This document shows, piece by piece, positions 1 through 6,719 of a stretch of DNA of 58,109 nt. The notes beneath the pieces were generated by a model, which searched no databases, was not told the DNA's origin, and saw only the letters and a program-made list of their open reading frames with translations. Within the stretch, counting starts at the first letter, position 1. Each line of letters begins with the position of its first letter. The translations under genes were made by a program, and so were the position numbers. Origin of the DNA: Actinomycetota bacterium (GTDB lineage: Bacteria > Actinomycetota > Thermoleophilia > Gaiellales > Gaiellaceae); assembly GCA_003132665.1 (NCBI GenBank), contig PKYN01000018.1:133293-191401 (forward strand), in the 5' to 3' direction.

Positions 1-290
1 TTCTCGATGCCGGCGTTGTTGACGAGCAGATCGAGCCCGCCGAACTCGCTCACCGCTCGGGCAACGAGACGCGTCACGTCGTCTTCGCTCCCGACGTCGG
101 CCTGAAGCGCGATCGCGTGCCCGCCCGCTTTGCCGATCTCTTTCACAGCCTGCTCGGCGCTCGGCTTGTCGCTGTCGGAGTAATAGTTCAGGCAGACCTG
201 CGCGCCCTCGGCCGCGAGCCGAACAGCCGTGGCCTTGCCGATTCCGCTCGAGGCGCCGGTGACGATTGCCCTTCGTCCTTCGAGAAGCAT
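1..290 (-). CDS. SDR-family oxidoreductase, N-terminal part (gene runs off the window)
   Basis: About 96 N-terminal residues of a classical short-chain dehydrogenase/reductase are present, starting at the ATG complementary to 288-290. The Rossmann cofactor motif TGASSGIG lies near residue 12 and the NNAG motif near residue 91, just before the window edge, so the catalytic Ser-Tyr-Lys part is outside. The segment between them (LNYYSDSDKPS) resembles glucose 1-dehydrogenase-like SDRs, but the substrate cannot be told. The methyltransferase at 342-905 ends 51 bases upstream on the same strand, so the two may be co-transcribed. Family membership is secure; function is open. Confidence 0.9.
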   Translation of the reverse strand, partial: MLLEGRRAIVTGASSGIGKATAVRLAAEGAQVCLNYYSDSDKPSAEQAVKEIGKAGGHAIALQADVGSEDDVTRLVARAVSEFGGLDLLVNNAGIE

Positions 291-341
291 GCGGGGCCTA
301 TGCCCGGCCGCCGCGCTAAGCACACTCGGCCGCGCCGCTCT

Positions 342-905
342 TCAACCAACTCTGCCGACGAAGCAGTACGAAACCTTCGAGGTCGGAAAACACGATCCCC
401 GAATCCCGCGCTCGACGAGATAGGCAGCAAGCTCATCAGGTGAATAAAACGGCCCGCGCGTACCGAAGAGCCGTTCTGCCCAGACGTTGAGGCGCATCAG
501 TCCGCGCGTGTCGAAGTCCAGCACGACGAGTCCGCCGCCCGGGCTCAGAACCCGAGCGACTTCCTTGACAGCCTTGTCCTGGTCGGCGAAGTGGTGGAAG
601 GCATTGGAGACGATCACGGCATCGAAAGAGCCGTCGGAGAAAGGGATCTGCTCGGCGAGGCCCACGACGGCGCGAACGCGCGCGTGGCCGGGTACGTATG
701 AAGCCAGACGCGAATCGGGGTCGAGCACGGTGACATCGGCCGGCAGCGCATCTGCGAGGCGCACTGCGAGCGCGCCGGTGCCACCCCCGAGGTCGAGAAC
801 GGCGCGGCGCGTCTCGAGGAAAGGCGCCAACCAGGCGCAGATCGCGCCGATGCCCTCATCGCTCCAGCGATCAGAAGCTGGCGCCGTCCACTTGAAGAAA
901 CCCAT
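342..905 (-). CDS. class I SAM-dependent methyltransferase (UbiE/Methyltransf_11 type)
   Basis: This 187-residue protein has the SAM-binding motif I VLDLGGGTG at about residues 37-45, an acidic motif II (VLDPDS), and the motif order GxAEQIPFSDGSFDAV then LSPGGGLVVLD typical of small Methyltransf_11 enzymes. The start is the ATG at 903-905; a TTG directly before it gives one extra residue, but the ATG has an AAGGA ribosome-binding site about 9 bases upstream. The methyl acceptor is unknown. The partial SDR gene follows 51 bases downstream, suggesting a two-gene unit. Bases 906-1060 upstream hold no recognisable gene. Confidence 0.85.
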   Translation of the reverse strand: MGFFKWTAPASDRWSDEGIGAICAWLAPFLETRRAVLDLGGGTGALAVRLADALPADVTVLDPDSRLASYVPGHARVRAVVGLAEQIPFSDGSFDAVIVSNAFHHFADQDKAVKEVARVLSPGGGLVVLDFDTRGLMRLNVWAERLFGTRGPFYSPDELAAYLVERGIRGSCFPTSKVSYCFVGRVG

Positions 906-1060
906 CAACCCGCGTCCTTCCGAAGTTCGACCTGGTGCAAATTAGCGAGATCCGAACACCGTCCGGCGCCAGACACCGTTCAGTAAACGCGCTGGCTGTC
1001 AAGGGACACCCGTGACGAAATTGGAGCTCTTCTTCCACGACCAACGACCACTCAGCCCAG

Positions 1061-1261
1061 GCCACCGCGACCGACCTGTGCGGACGCGGCTCACAAAACG
1101 CCATCCCCAGGCCTGTCCGCCCCGAGCACTGATCACAACTACGGCTAGCCGAGTACGCGACTAGGAGGAGACGGGTCACAAGCGCCAAAGGCGCGCTGAC
1201 TCGTCCACAGAAGCCATACCAGCGAAAGTCGTCGCCGGCTCTGCCGGCGAACTTTCGCTGG
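1061..1261. repeat. Structured dispersed element, copy 1 of 3
   Basis: This 201-bp intergenic element recurs at 2304-2503 and 21254-21457. On the plus strand it opens with GCCACCGCGACCGAC, then a highly conserved box of about 29 bases (1079-1108, containing CGCGGCTCA and ACGCCATCCCC), a CTAGGAG segment, a small hairpin (AGCGCC-AAA-GGCGC, near 1181-1193) and a large terminal hairpin at 1219-1261. That hairpin has an 11-bp outer stem (CCAGCGAAAGT with ACTTTCGCTGG) and an 8-bp inner stem. It abuts the 3' end of the minus-strand tRNA-Ile, so it may also terminate that transcript. The functional strand is unknown. Confidence 0.8.
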
Positions 1262-1266
1262 AGAAG

Positions 1267-1340
1267 TGGGCGATGGTGGATTCGAACCACCGACCTCCGC
1301 CTTATCAGAGCGGCGCTCTAACCGACTGAGCTAATCGCCC
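1267..1340 (-). tRNA. tRNA-Ile (anticodon GAT)
   Basis: The complementary strand folds as a 74-nt tRNA. The acceptor stem is GGGCGAT/ATCGCCC with discriminator A, the D arm is GCTC...GAGC, the anticodon stem-loop is CCGCT-CTGATAA-GGCGG with anticodon GAT, and the T arm is GGTGG-TTCGAAT-CCACC. CCA is not encoded: CUU follows the discriminator base. A strong hairpin from the repeated element begins 5 bases past the 3' end and may stop transcription. Confidence 0.97.
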
Positions 1341-1428
1341 GCGGCTGAGGATAATAGCTCGACTCGCCAATCCGCGCCGAAGCTGAGACGGCTTGACGAG
1401 CCGGGGTTTTGTCCGATTACTACGGGGC

Positions 1429-1434
1429 TACAAT
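1429..1434 (+). promoter_or_regulatory. Putative -10 box for the DUF151 gene
   Basis: TACAAT fits a sigma-70 type -10 hexamer and would start transcription near 1440, just before the GGAG ribosome-binding site at 1442-1445 and the ATG at 1453. Seventeen bases upstream, GTTTTG (1406-1411) is only a weak -35, so this is a tentative call. Confidence 0.4.
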
Positions 1435-1452
1435 CGGAAGTGGAGCCGAGCG

Positions 1453-1983
1453 ATGATCAGGATGGAGATCTACGGGGTGAGCTTTGATCTCGTCGGCAAG
1501 ACGCCGATCGTCCTGCTGAAGATGGTCGACGGGAACAAGTTCCTTCCCATCTGGATCGGTCATCCGGAAGCGGCGGCGATCTTGATGAAGATTCAAGACG
1601 CTCCCGTTCCGCGACCGATGACTCACGACCTGGTTGCCGACATCGTCCAGCGGCTGGGCGGCGAGGTGGTCTCGATCGCCGTGACCGACCTCAAGGACAG
1701 CACCTTCTACGCCTCGATAACGGTGCGGCAAAACGGCGACGAGATCGAGATCGACTCGCGCCCCTCCGACGCGATCGCGATCGCTATTCGCCTCGACGCG
1801 CCGATCTTCGTCGCCGATGAGGTGATGGAGGAGTCCGCCGTCGAGTTCGAGGGCGACGAAGTGAGCGAGGAAGAGATGGTCACCCAGTTCAAGCAGTTCC
1901 TCGAAACCGTCTCGCCCGAGGAGTTCGCGATCGACCCGGAAGGCGAAGTAGACGAAGAGGACGAAGACGAACCTTTGTCTTAG
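1453..1983 (+). CDS. Bifunctional nuclease family protein (DUF151)
   Basis: This 176-residue protein belongs to the DUF151/BFN family, named after a plant nuclease with DNase and RNase activity; the role in bacteria is unsettled. The family core spans about residues 4-140, with the typical LPIWIG, MTHDL, FYA and SRPSDAIAIA segments. The C-terminal 35 residues are strongly acidic (DEEDEDE), which is common in this family. The reading frame is open 20 codons further upstream, but the ATG at 1453 is preferred because GGAG lies 7 bases before it and the protein then begins at the conserved MEIYGVS region. It ends head-to-head with the chorismate mutase gene, overlapping by 4 bases. Confidence 0.9.
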   Translation: MIRMEIYGVSFDLVGKTPIVLLKMVDGNKFLPIWIGHPEAAAILMKIQDAPVPRPMTHDLVADIVQRLGGEVVSIAVTDLKDSTFYASITVRQNGDEIEIDSRPSDAIAIAIRLDAPIFVADEVMEESAVEFEGDEVSEEEMVTQFKQFLETVSPEEFAIDPEGEVDEEDEDEPLS

Positions 1984-2258
1984 CACCCGGCTTCGCGCTT
2001 GCTCAAGCTGAGCACCGACTCGAACAACGCCAGCAGCGTCTCATCGGAGACTGCTCCGCCGTTTGCTCGACGCCACTCGTCGAGTAACTGCTTCTCGCGA
2101 TCGAGATCGACAAAGTCGTAGCCACAGTCGGCCTTGTGGGCGCGGATCTTCGCCGCAACCTGGAGGCGACGGGTAAAGGCGGAGAGCAGATCGCGATCGG
2201 CGGCGGCGATCTCTTCTCGCAAGGCCAGAAGGACAGGGTCTTGGCTGGTAGCGCTCAT
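1980..2258 (-). CDS. Chorismate mutase, AroQ (type II) class
   Basis: This 92-residue all-helical protein converts chorismate to prephenate, the first step towards phenylalanine and tyrosine. The pattern LREEIAAADRDLLSAFTRR, then VAAKI and a conserved Lys in KIRAHK, then DREKQLL and a final helix ending SLSKRE matches the CM_2 domain at its usual length, including the early Arg, second Arg and Lys that bind substrate. The start at 2258 (MSATSQDP) is chosen because the frame upstream runs into the repeated element at 2304-2503. The gene stands alone: no other aromatic amino acid gene is in the window. It is convergent with the DUF151 gene. Confidence 0.88.
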   Translation of the reverse strand: MSATSQDPVLLALREEIAAADRDLLSAFTRRLQVAAKIRAHKADCGYDFVDLDREKQLLDEWRRANGGAVSDETLLALFESVLSLSKREAGC

Positions 2259-2303
2259 GGGGCGAAGATCGTAGCCCATGCGCGCCGCCGCTGGAGTCAT
2301 TTG

Positions 2304-2503
2304 GCCGCCGCGACCGACATGGCGGACGCGGCTCAGCAAACGCCATCCCCTGGCTCGTCCACCCCGAACACTGATCACACCTGCGGCCAGCTGAGCGCGC
2401 ATCTAGGAGCAGACGAGGCACCCGCGACGAAGTCGCGGTGACTCGTACGCCGCGGTCATACCGCGAAAAGTTTTAGCCGGCTCCGCCGGCCGACTTTTCG
2501 CGG
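2304..2503. repeat. Structured dispersed element, copy 2 of 3
   Basis: This 200-bp copy has the same order as those at 1061 and 21254: GCCGCCGCGACCGAC, the conserved box (about 2321-2350), CTAGGAGCAGACGAGGCA (2403-2420), a small hairpin CCGCGAC-GAA-GTCGCGG and the terminal hairpin 2461-2503 (CCGCGAAAAGT with ACTTTTCGCGG outside, GCCGGC with GCCGGC inside). Stem sequences differ from the other copies while pairing is kept. The terminal hairpin begins 1 base past the L,D-transpeptidase stop codon on the minus strand and may terminate that gene. Confidence 0.8.
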
Positions 2504-2504
2504 C

Positions 2505-3653
2505 CTAGTAGTGGATGTAGACGCGCATGCCCATCGAGATGAGTCCGTATAGATGCGTTGCGATCCACATCGGCACGCGCACGCAGCCGTGAGAAGCCGG
2601 GTATGGGGGCACATCGACGTAGCCGTGAATGGCGAACGCTCCGGTGAAGTAGTTCGAGTAATACATGACCGCCCCACCCGGAACCTTGCTGTAAACGTGG
2701 AAGATTCCGATCGGTGTGTTCCCGGTAGCCCCCGTCGAGACGGGCACGATCAGCGCCACCTCGCCGCCCCGCACGACGTAGAGAACCTGCTTGGTCTTGT
2801 CGACCTCGATGTAGCTCCCTCGCAGGCGCGGTCGCGGCGGCGTGGAGCGCCCGAGCGCGCGCCAGGCGGCCTCGCTCATTCGCCCGCTGCACGACAGTCC
2901 GGAGAGTTTTTGAAGCGCGTAGACGGCCTCCAAGGTGTCGGCGCCGAACGCCGAATCGGCGTGCAGGAGCGCGAAGTGGTGAGCGATCAGCGCGCTCTCG
3001 AGCAGGCGAACGGTGCGGCCTCGGGAGCCCAGGTGTAGCGGCGGCGCAGTCACCCCGAGATGGAATTTCCGAGCGATTTGCGTATACCCGGCATTCGGCT
3101 CGACCTCGACCCAGACGGAGTGCCTCGCCGCACGCGCGAGAGCAAAGATGAACGGCTTGCCGGCTGGCACGAAGCGGCTCAGCGCGCGCTTGTGCCCGCG
3201 AACGACGATTAGGCGCAGTTTGCCAGCAGCGGCGGGACGAAGACGGGCACGGAGCTGAAGCGGCTGACCGACCACCCGATCGCCTCGTAGCGAGACCGTG
3301 AGAATGGGCCGTATCGGGACGCTCACCGACGAAGAGACAATCGAGCCGGAGCGAGCCAGGTATGGCCCCGGGCTGTTGAGGCGGAGATTGAAGCTGAAGC
3401 TGCCGTTTGCCGTCGTCTGCGTTTGCGCGAGCACGGTGTCGGCGCTGACTAGGTCGATGCTCACACCTGCTCGGCCGGGCGCCAGCGCTCCGACGAATGA
3501 GCCGGTTTCTCCGAAGGTGGTCACGCCCGGTGGCGAAAGCGAGAGCGTGTCGCCGGCGTTAGCGACGGCGTCGGCGGCCGCGACTCGCGCCGGAGCGATT
3601 GCCGCAACGGCGGCGACGAGAACGACGGCAAAAAGGGAAAGGGGGGAACGCAT
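2505..3653 (-). CDS. L,D-transpeptidase with peptidoglycan-binding domain
   Basis: This 382-residue exported protein should form 3-3 cross-links in peptidoglycan or attach proteins to it. Residues 1-27 are a signal peptide (hydrophobic run ending VAAADA). Residues about 30-200 are beta-rich, Ig-like and not well conserved. A PG_binding_1 repeat (LGSRGRTVRLLESAL to MSEAAWRALG) lies at about 205-270, followed by the YkuD catalytic domain to the C-terminus. The active-site signature is intact: IHGY followed by SHGCVRV, with Cys as nucleophile. The start ATG is directly followed by the signal peptide. The gene is transcribed alone and ends at the hairpin of a repeated element. Confidence 0.93.
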   Translation of the reverse strand: MRSPLSLFAVVLVAAVAAIAPARVAAADAVANAGDTLSLSPPGVTTFGETGSFVGALAPGRAGVSIDLVSADTVLAQTQTTANGSFSFNLRLNSPGPYLARSGSIVSSSVSVPIRPILTVSLRGDRVVGQPLQLRARLRPAAAGKLRLIVVRGHKRALSRFVPAGKPFIFALARAARHSVWVEVEPNAGYTQIARKFHLGVTAPPLHLGSRGRTVRLLESALIAHHFALLHADSAFGADTLEAVYALQKLSGLSCSGRMSEAAWRALGRSTPPRPRLRGSYIEVDKTKQVLYVVRGGEVALIVPVSTGATGNTPIGIFHVYSKVPGGAVMYYSNYFTGAFAIHGYVDVPPYPASHGCVRVPMWIATHLYGLISMGMRVYIHY

Positions 3654-3694
3654 TCGAGCGCAGGATAGTCGGCGCGATGGAGGTTGCGCGCGGA

Positions 3695-4369
3695 CTAGGT
3701 AAAGACGGCATAGGCGAGCGCTACCGCGAGACCGTTGTACAGGCCGTGAACGATCATCCCGGGGATGACGCTATCGGAGCGAGCGCGCAAGTAGCCGAGC
3801 GCGATTCCGAAGACGAAGAGCGGGAAGATCGCGGCCGGGAGACCGTGCATCAGCGCCCATGCCAGCGCCGGGACGGCAATTGCGGCGGCGCGCCCAAAGG
3901 GCGAAAAGAGGCTAAAGCCGAGCCCGCGAACGAACAGCTCCTCGGCGAGCGGCGCGAGCACGGTCAGAACGAGCACGCTGGCGATGAAGGGAGCGAGCCT
4001 TCCGGATTGCCAGTGACCGCTGAGAAGCTGCTGCTCGCGCCCCGGGTGGCCGCCGAGAGCGTTCACGACGGCACTCGCAACGAGCGTCGCTGCAACGGCA
4101 AGGAGCCCGAGTCCGCCTATCGCGCCCCAGCCGATCCGCGGCAGACGGAAGGCGCGAAGCTCCGGGCGCTTGTTCGAGATAGCGAGCGATAGAGCGATCC
4201 AGATGCCATACAGAACGACGCTGTTGGCGGCGAACGACCAGTTGAAGAGAGCCTCTTTCGACGAGCTCGTCGAGCTCGACATGGCATAGCTGACAAAGCC
4301 AAGAGCGATCAGCGGTATCGCGATCAGCGCCCAGGCGGCGAGGCGCCTCCAGTCTGGTCGCTCGGTCAC
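3695..4369 (-). CDS. CPBP-family intramembrane glutamic endopeptidase
   Basis: This 224-residue polytopic membrane protein carries the CPBP (CAAX protease/bacteriocin-processing, ABI) signature: AEELFVRG (EExxxR) near residue 145, then a His in WALMHG and another in MIVHGLYN. About six hydrophobic segments are visible. The start is taken as the GTG at 4367-4369, which overlaps the TGA of the upstream HAD gene in a GTGA arrangement and implies translational coupling; the longer open frame upstream is antisense shadow of the HAD gene. Substrates are unknown. It is the last gene of a three-gene unit with the HAD hydrolase and the binding protein. Confidence 0.87.
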   Translation of the reverse strand: MTERPDWRRLAAWALIAIPLIALGFVSYAMSSSTSSSKEALFNWSFAANSVVLYGIWIALSLAISNKRPELRAFRLPRIGWGAIGGLGLLAVAATLVASAVVNALGGHPGREQQLLSGHWQSGRLAPFIASVLVLTVLAPLAEELFVRGLGFSLFSPFGRAAAIAVPALAWALMHGLPAAIFPLFVFGIALGYLRARSDSVIPGMIVHGLYNGLAVALAYAVFT

Positions 4370-5001
4370 TCGGATAGCGCCTTCACTGCCGTTTGTAGTG
4401 GTGCCCACGCGAACTCCATTCCCGCTGATATTGCTCCCGACCGATCGTCTTCGGAGTCTCCGATATGCAGCGAGCGCTCCGGCGCGGCCGAGAGTAGCTC
4501 CAGCGCATAAAGGAAAAGTCGCGGATCCGGCTTCGTCGCCCCGACCAGGGCCGAGCTGACGGTGCAGTCGAAAAACTCGAGTAGGCCCGTCTCCTCGAGC
4601 CGCTGCTCCAGCGAGCAGTCCCAGTTCGAGACGACGGCGAGCGCCAGCCCCCGGCTCCGCAACAGGCGCATCGCCTCGATCGCACCGGGCTCGGCGCGGA
4701 AGCGAAGCGAGGCGACGAAGTCCGGCAGGAGCTCCTCGGGCTCGAGCTCGACCCCGAGCGAGGTGAGAAAAACGCCACAACAGTCGCGGCGGAGTCGCTC
4801 CAGAGAAGTGCTGTCACGTCCTTCGAACGAGCGCTCGCGGTAGTACTCCATCTCGATTTTGAAAGCGGCGGTAATCGCGGCTCGCGAGCGCACGACCCCG
4901 TGCCGCCTGAGCCCGTTCTCGAGTGCGGGAACGGGATCTTCGAGCGCGACCAACGTCCCATAGGCATCGACGGTGACACAGTCGATGTCAGCTGAACGCA
5001 T
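4366..5001 (-). CDS. HAD-superfamily hydrolase (subfamily IA)
   Basis: This 211-residue protein has the HAD motifs in order: motif I VTVDAYGTL near residues 8-16, motif II VVSNWD (conserved Ser, near 124), the motif III Lys in GATKPDPRLF, and motif IV HIGDSEDD near 182. In motif I the second position pattern is DAYGT, a normal variant in haloacid-dehalogenase-like phosphatases. The helical cap lies between motifs I and II. The substrate cannot be predicted. The start ATG lies inside the last codons of the upstream binding-protein gene (14-base overlap), and the stop overlaps the CPBP gene start, so the three are translationally coupled. Confidence 0.88.
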   Translation of the reverse strand: MRSADIDCVTVDAYGTLVALEDPVPALENGLRRHGVVRSRAAITAAFKIEMEYYRERSFEGRDSTSLERLRRDCCGVFLTSLGVELEPEELLPDFVASLRFRAEPGAIEAMRLLRSRGLALAVVSNWDCSLEQRLEETGLLEFFDCTVSSALVGATKPDPRLFLYALELLSAAPERSLHIGDSEDDRSGAISAGMEFAWAPLQTAVKALSE

Positions 5002-5893
5002 CGGGATGCAAAGCGGCGGCGAGCTCGCGCAGGCCGTCCACGGCAGCGGGCCCGGGCTCGAGCAGTTGAAGGTCGATGCGTACGACGCGCCCGTTGTGAA
5101 CGGCCGGAAGCCAGCGCGTTGCGGGGTTACGCCGCAGCTTGGCGAGGGTGAGGCGCGAGTCGGTGCCGATTACGAGCACCTCGGGCTTGAGCCTGCGCAG
5201 GCGCTTTAACGGGAAGGATCCCTCCTGTACGTCTGGCCCGGCGACGTCGACTCCGCCCGCCTCGCTGATGATGCTTCCGATGAAAGAGCTGTCCGAGGCG
5301 GTCGTGAAGTGGCCGAGATCGATGAAGACGCGCACCGGCTCGGCGGCGGCGAGTGCCGTCCGCACGTTCTCGCGTCCGTCGGCGATCCGAGTTCGTTCGG
5401 TCCGCCCTCGCAGCGGCACACCTGCGAGCAGACTGGCGTCCGAAAGCGCCTGCTCGATGCCGTCGAGCGTCTGATCGGGCATGACGTAGACAGCAAAGCC
5501 GAGAGCCCGCGCCTGCGCGATGGCGATCTTGGTGATACCCGAGCCGACGAGGACGAGCTGTGGCTTCAGTCGCCGGATCAACCCGAGATCGAGCGCGCCG
5601 CTACCCGTTCCCACTCGAGTCGCCGAGACCCTCAGCGTAGAGGCGAGCGCTATAGGAGCGGTTCCGGCGACGGCGATCGACTTCGGCTTGGCCTTCAGAG
5701 TCACGAGGTGGCCGTCTGTATCGCGCACCGACAGCGGATAGAGCCGGACGCTTACGCCGGTCGGCTCCGGTTTCTCTCCGCATGCGCTCAGAACGAAGGG
5801 CACGACAAGCGCGAGCGGAAGCGCAAGTAGCGAGAGGCGACGTAGAGGCCCTGCGTGCAAGGGCCGGCGGCGAGCTGCGGAAAGCGATTGCAC
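4988..5893 (-). CDS. ABC-type cobalamin/iron-siderophore substrate-binding lipoprotein (BtuF/FepB fold)
   Basis: This 301-residue protein fits the helical-backbone metal-receptor family: two alpha/beta lobes with the typical RLKPQLVLV and RLKPEVLVIGT segments ahead of the lobe ends, and the closing NGRVVRID motif. The N-terminus has positive charges, a hydrophobic run and the lipobox LSAC followed by Gly near residue 38, so it is probably a membrane-anchored lipoprotein. The GTG at 5891-5893 gives a sensible signal peptide; the frame is open further upstream without a plausible start. No permease or ATPase gene is adjacent, which is unusual for an ABC receptor. It leads the operon with the HAD and CPBP genes. 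Confidence 0.8.
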   Translation of the reverse strand: MQSLSAARRRPLHAGPLRRLSLLALPLALVVPFVLSACGEKPEPTGVSVRLYPLSVRDTDGHLVTLKAKPKSIAVAGTAPIALASTLRVSATRVGTGSGALDLGLIRRLKPQLVLVGSGITKIAIAQARALGFAVYVMPDQTLDGIEQALSDASLLAGVPLRGRTERTRIADGRENVRTALAAAEPVRVFIDLGHFTTASDSSFIGSIISEAGGVDVAGPDVQEGSFPLKRLRRLKPEVLVIGTDSRLTLAKLRRNPATRWLPAVHNGRVVRIDLQLLEPGPAAVDGLRELAAALHPDAFS

Positions 5894-5987
5894 TTCGTCC
5901 CGATGATATCGGCGCCGCCCGGATCGGTCCGCCGCCACGACCGCTCGAGCGCTGAGGAAGTCGCGCGTCTTCGTTGAATAGGGAGTC

Positions 5988-6719
5988 ATGCCCGATTGGG
6001 ATTGGTACCGCCTGGCCGTTCTCGGCGTCGTCATCGCGCTCACGTTCATCGTCTCGGAGATCGTCGATCGATCGCTCTCGCGGAGAAAGCTCGATCCGGG
6101 CGCGATGACTCGCTACCGGATACTCAGACGAAGCGTGCGCGCGGGCATCATTTTCGTGGGCCTGCTCTCGGCGCTGCTCGTCATACCCCAGGTGAGAGCG
6201 GTGGCGGGCGGGATTCTCGCCTCCTCGGCGATTGTGGGCATCGTGTTTGGCTTCGCGGCGCGGACGACGATCGCCAACGTGATCGCCGGGCTGATGATCG
6301 CCACAACCCAGCCGCTGCGAATCGGCGATGTGATCGAAACCTCCGGCGAGCGAGGAGTGGTCGAGGAGATCACCCTCAACTACACGTTCATTCGTCTGGG
6401 CGACGGCGCGCGGCTCGTGGTCCCCAACGAGAAGCTCGCCTCCGATACCATTAAGAATTTCTCGATCCGGGGGCATGAAACGCTTGCCGAAGTCTGTGTG
6501 CAGATTCCGCTCGAGCTCGAGCTCGCGAAGGTCGTAGCCGGTTTGAAGGAGACGCTTGCAGACGAAGAGGGGCTCGAAATTTACGTGAGCGAGCTGGCTG
6601 ATAAAGCAACGATCTGTATTCGAGCGGTTGCCACCGATGCGGTGTCCGCCGACACGCTCGAGAAGGAGCTGAGACTGCGCGCTCACGAGCGGCTGCGTAG
6701 CGATGGAGCTTTCGTATGA
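5988..6719 (+). CDS. MscS-family small-conductance mechanosensitive channel
   Basis: This 243-residue membrane protein has about three transmembrane helices (residues 9-27, 50-68 and 70-100). The last is the Gly/Ala-rich pore helix, followed by the family signature ANVIAGLMIATTQPLRIGDVIE and the beta domain (VEEITLNYTFIRLGDGARLVVPNEKL). It is short compared with E. coli MscS (286 residues) because the N-terminal region is minimal. Its likely role is pressure relief on osmotic downshock, although homologues with other ion selectivities exist. The next gene, a penicillin-binding protein, starts in an ATGA overlap with its stop, so the channel and the cell-wall synthase are made together. Confidence 0.92.
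   Translation: MPDWDWYRLAVLGVVIALTFIVSEIVDRSLSRRKLDPGAMTRYRILRRSVRAGIIFVGLLSALLVIPQVRAVAGGILASSAIVGIVFGFAARTTIANVIAGLMIATTQPLRIGDVIETSGERGVVEEITLNYTFIRLGDGARLVVPNEKLASDTIKNFSIRGHETLAEVCVQIPLELELAKVVAGLKETLADEEGLEIYVSELADKATICIRAVATDAVSADTLEKELRLRAHERLRSDGAFV

Noticed and set aside
871-1290. A 139-codon minus-strand ORF across the first repeated element and the tRNA gene
   Set aside because: It begins inside tRNA-Ile and runs through a structured element. The similar peptide seen in the other two copies (GMAF.EPRP) follows from DNA conservation of the box and is not kept open over a common length.
2259-2402. A 48-codon upstream extension of the chorismate mutase frame
   Set aside because: The extension translates the second repeated element and has no counterpart in chorismate mutases; the start at 2258 gives the normal length.
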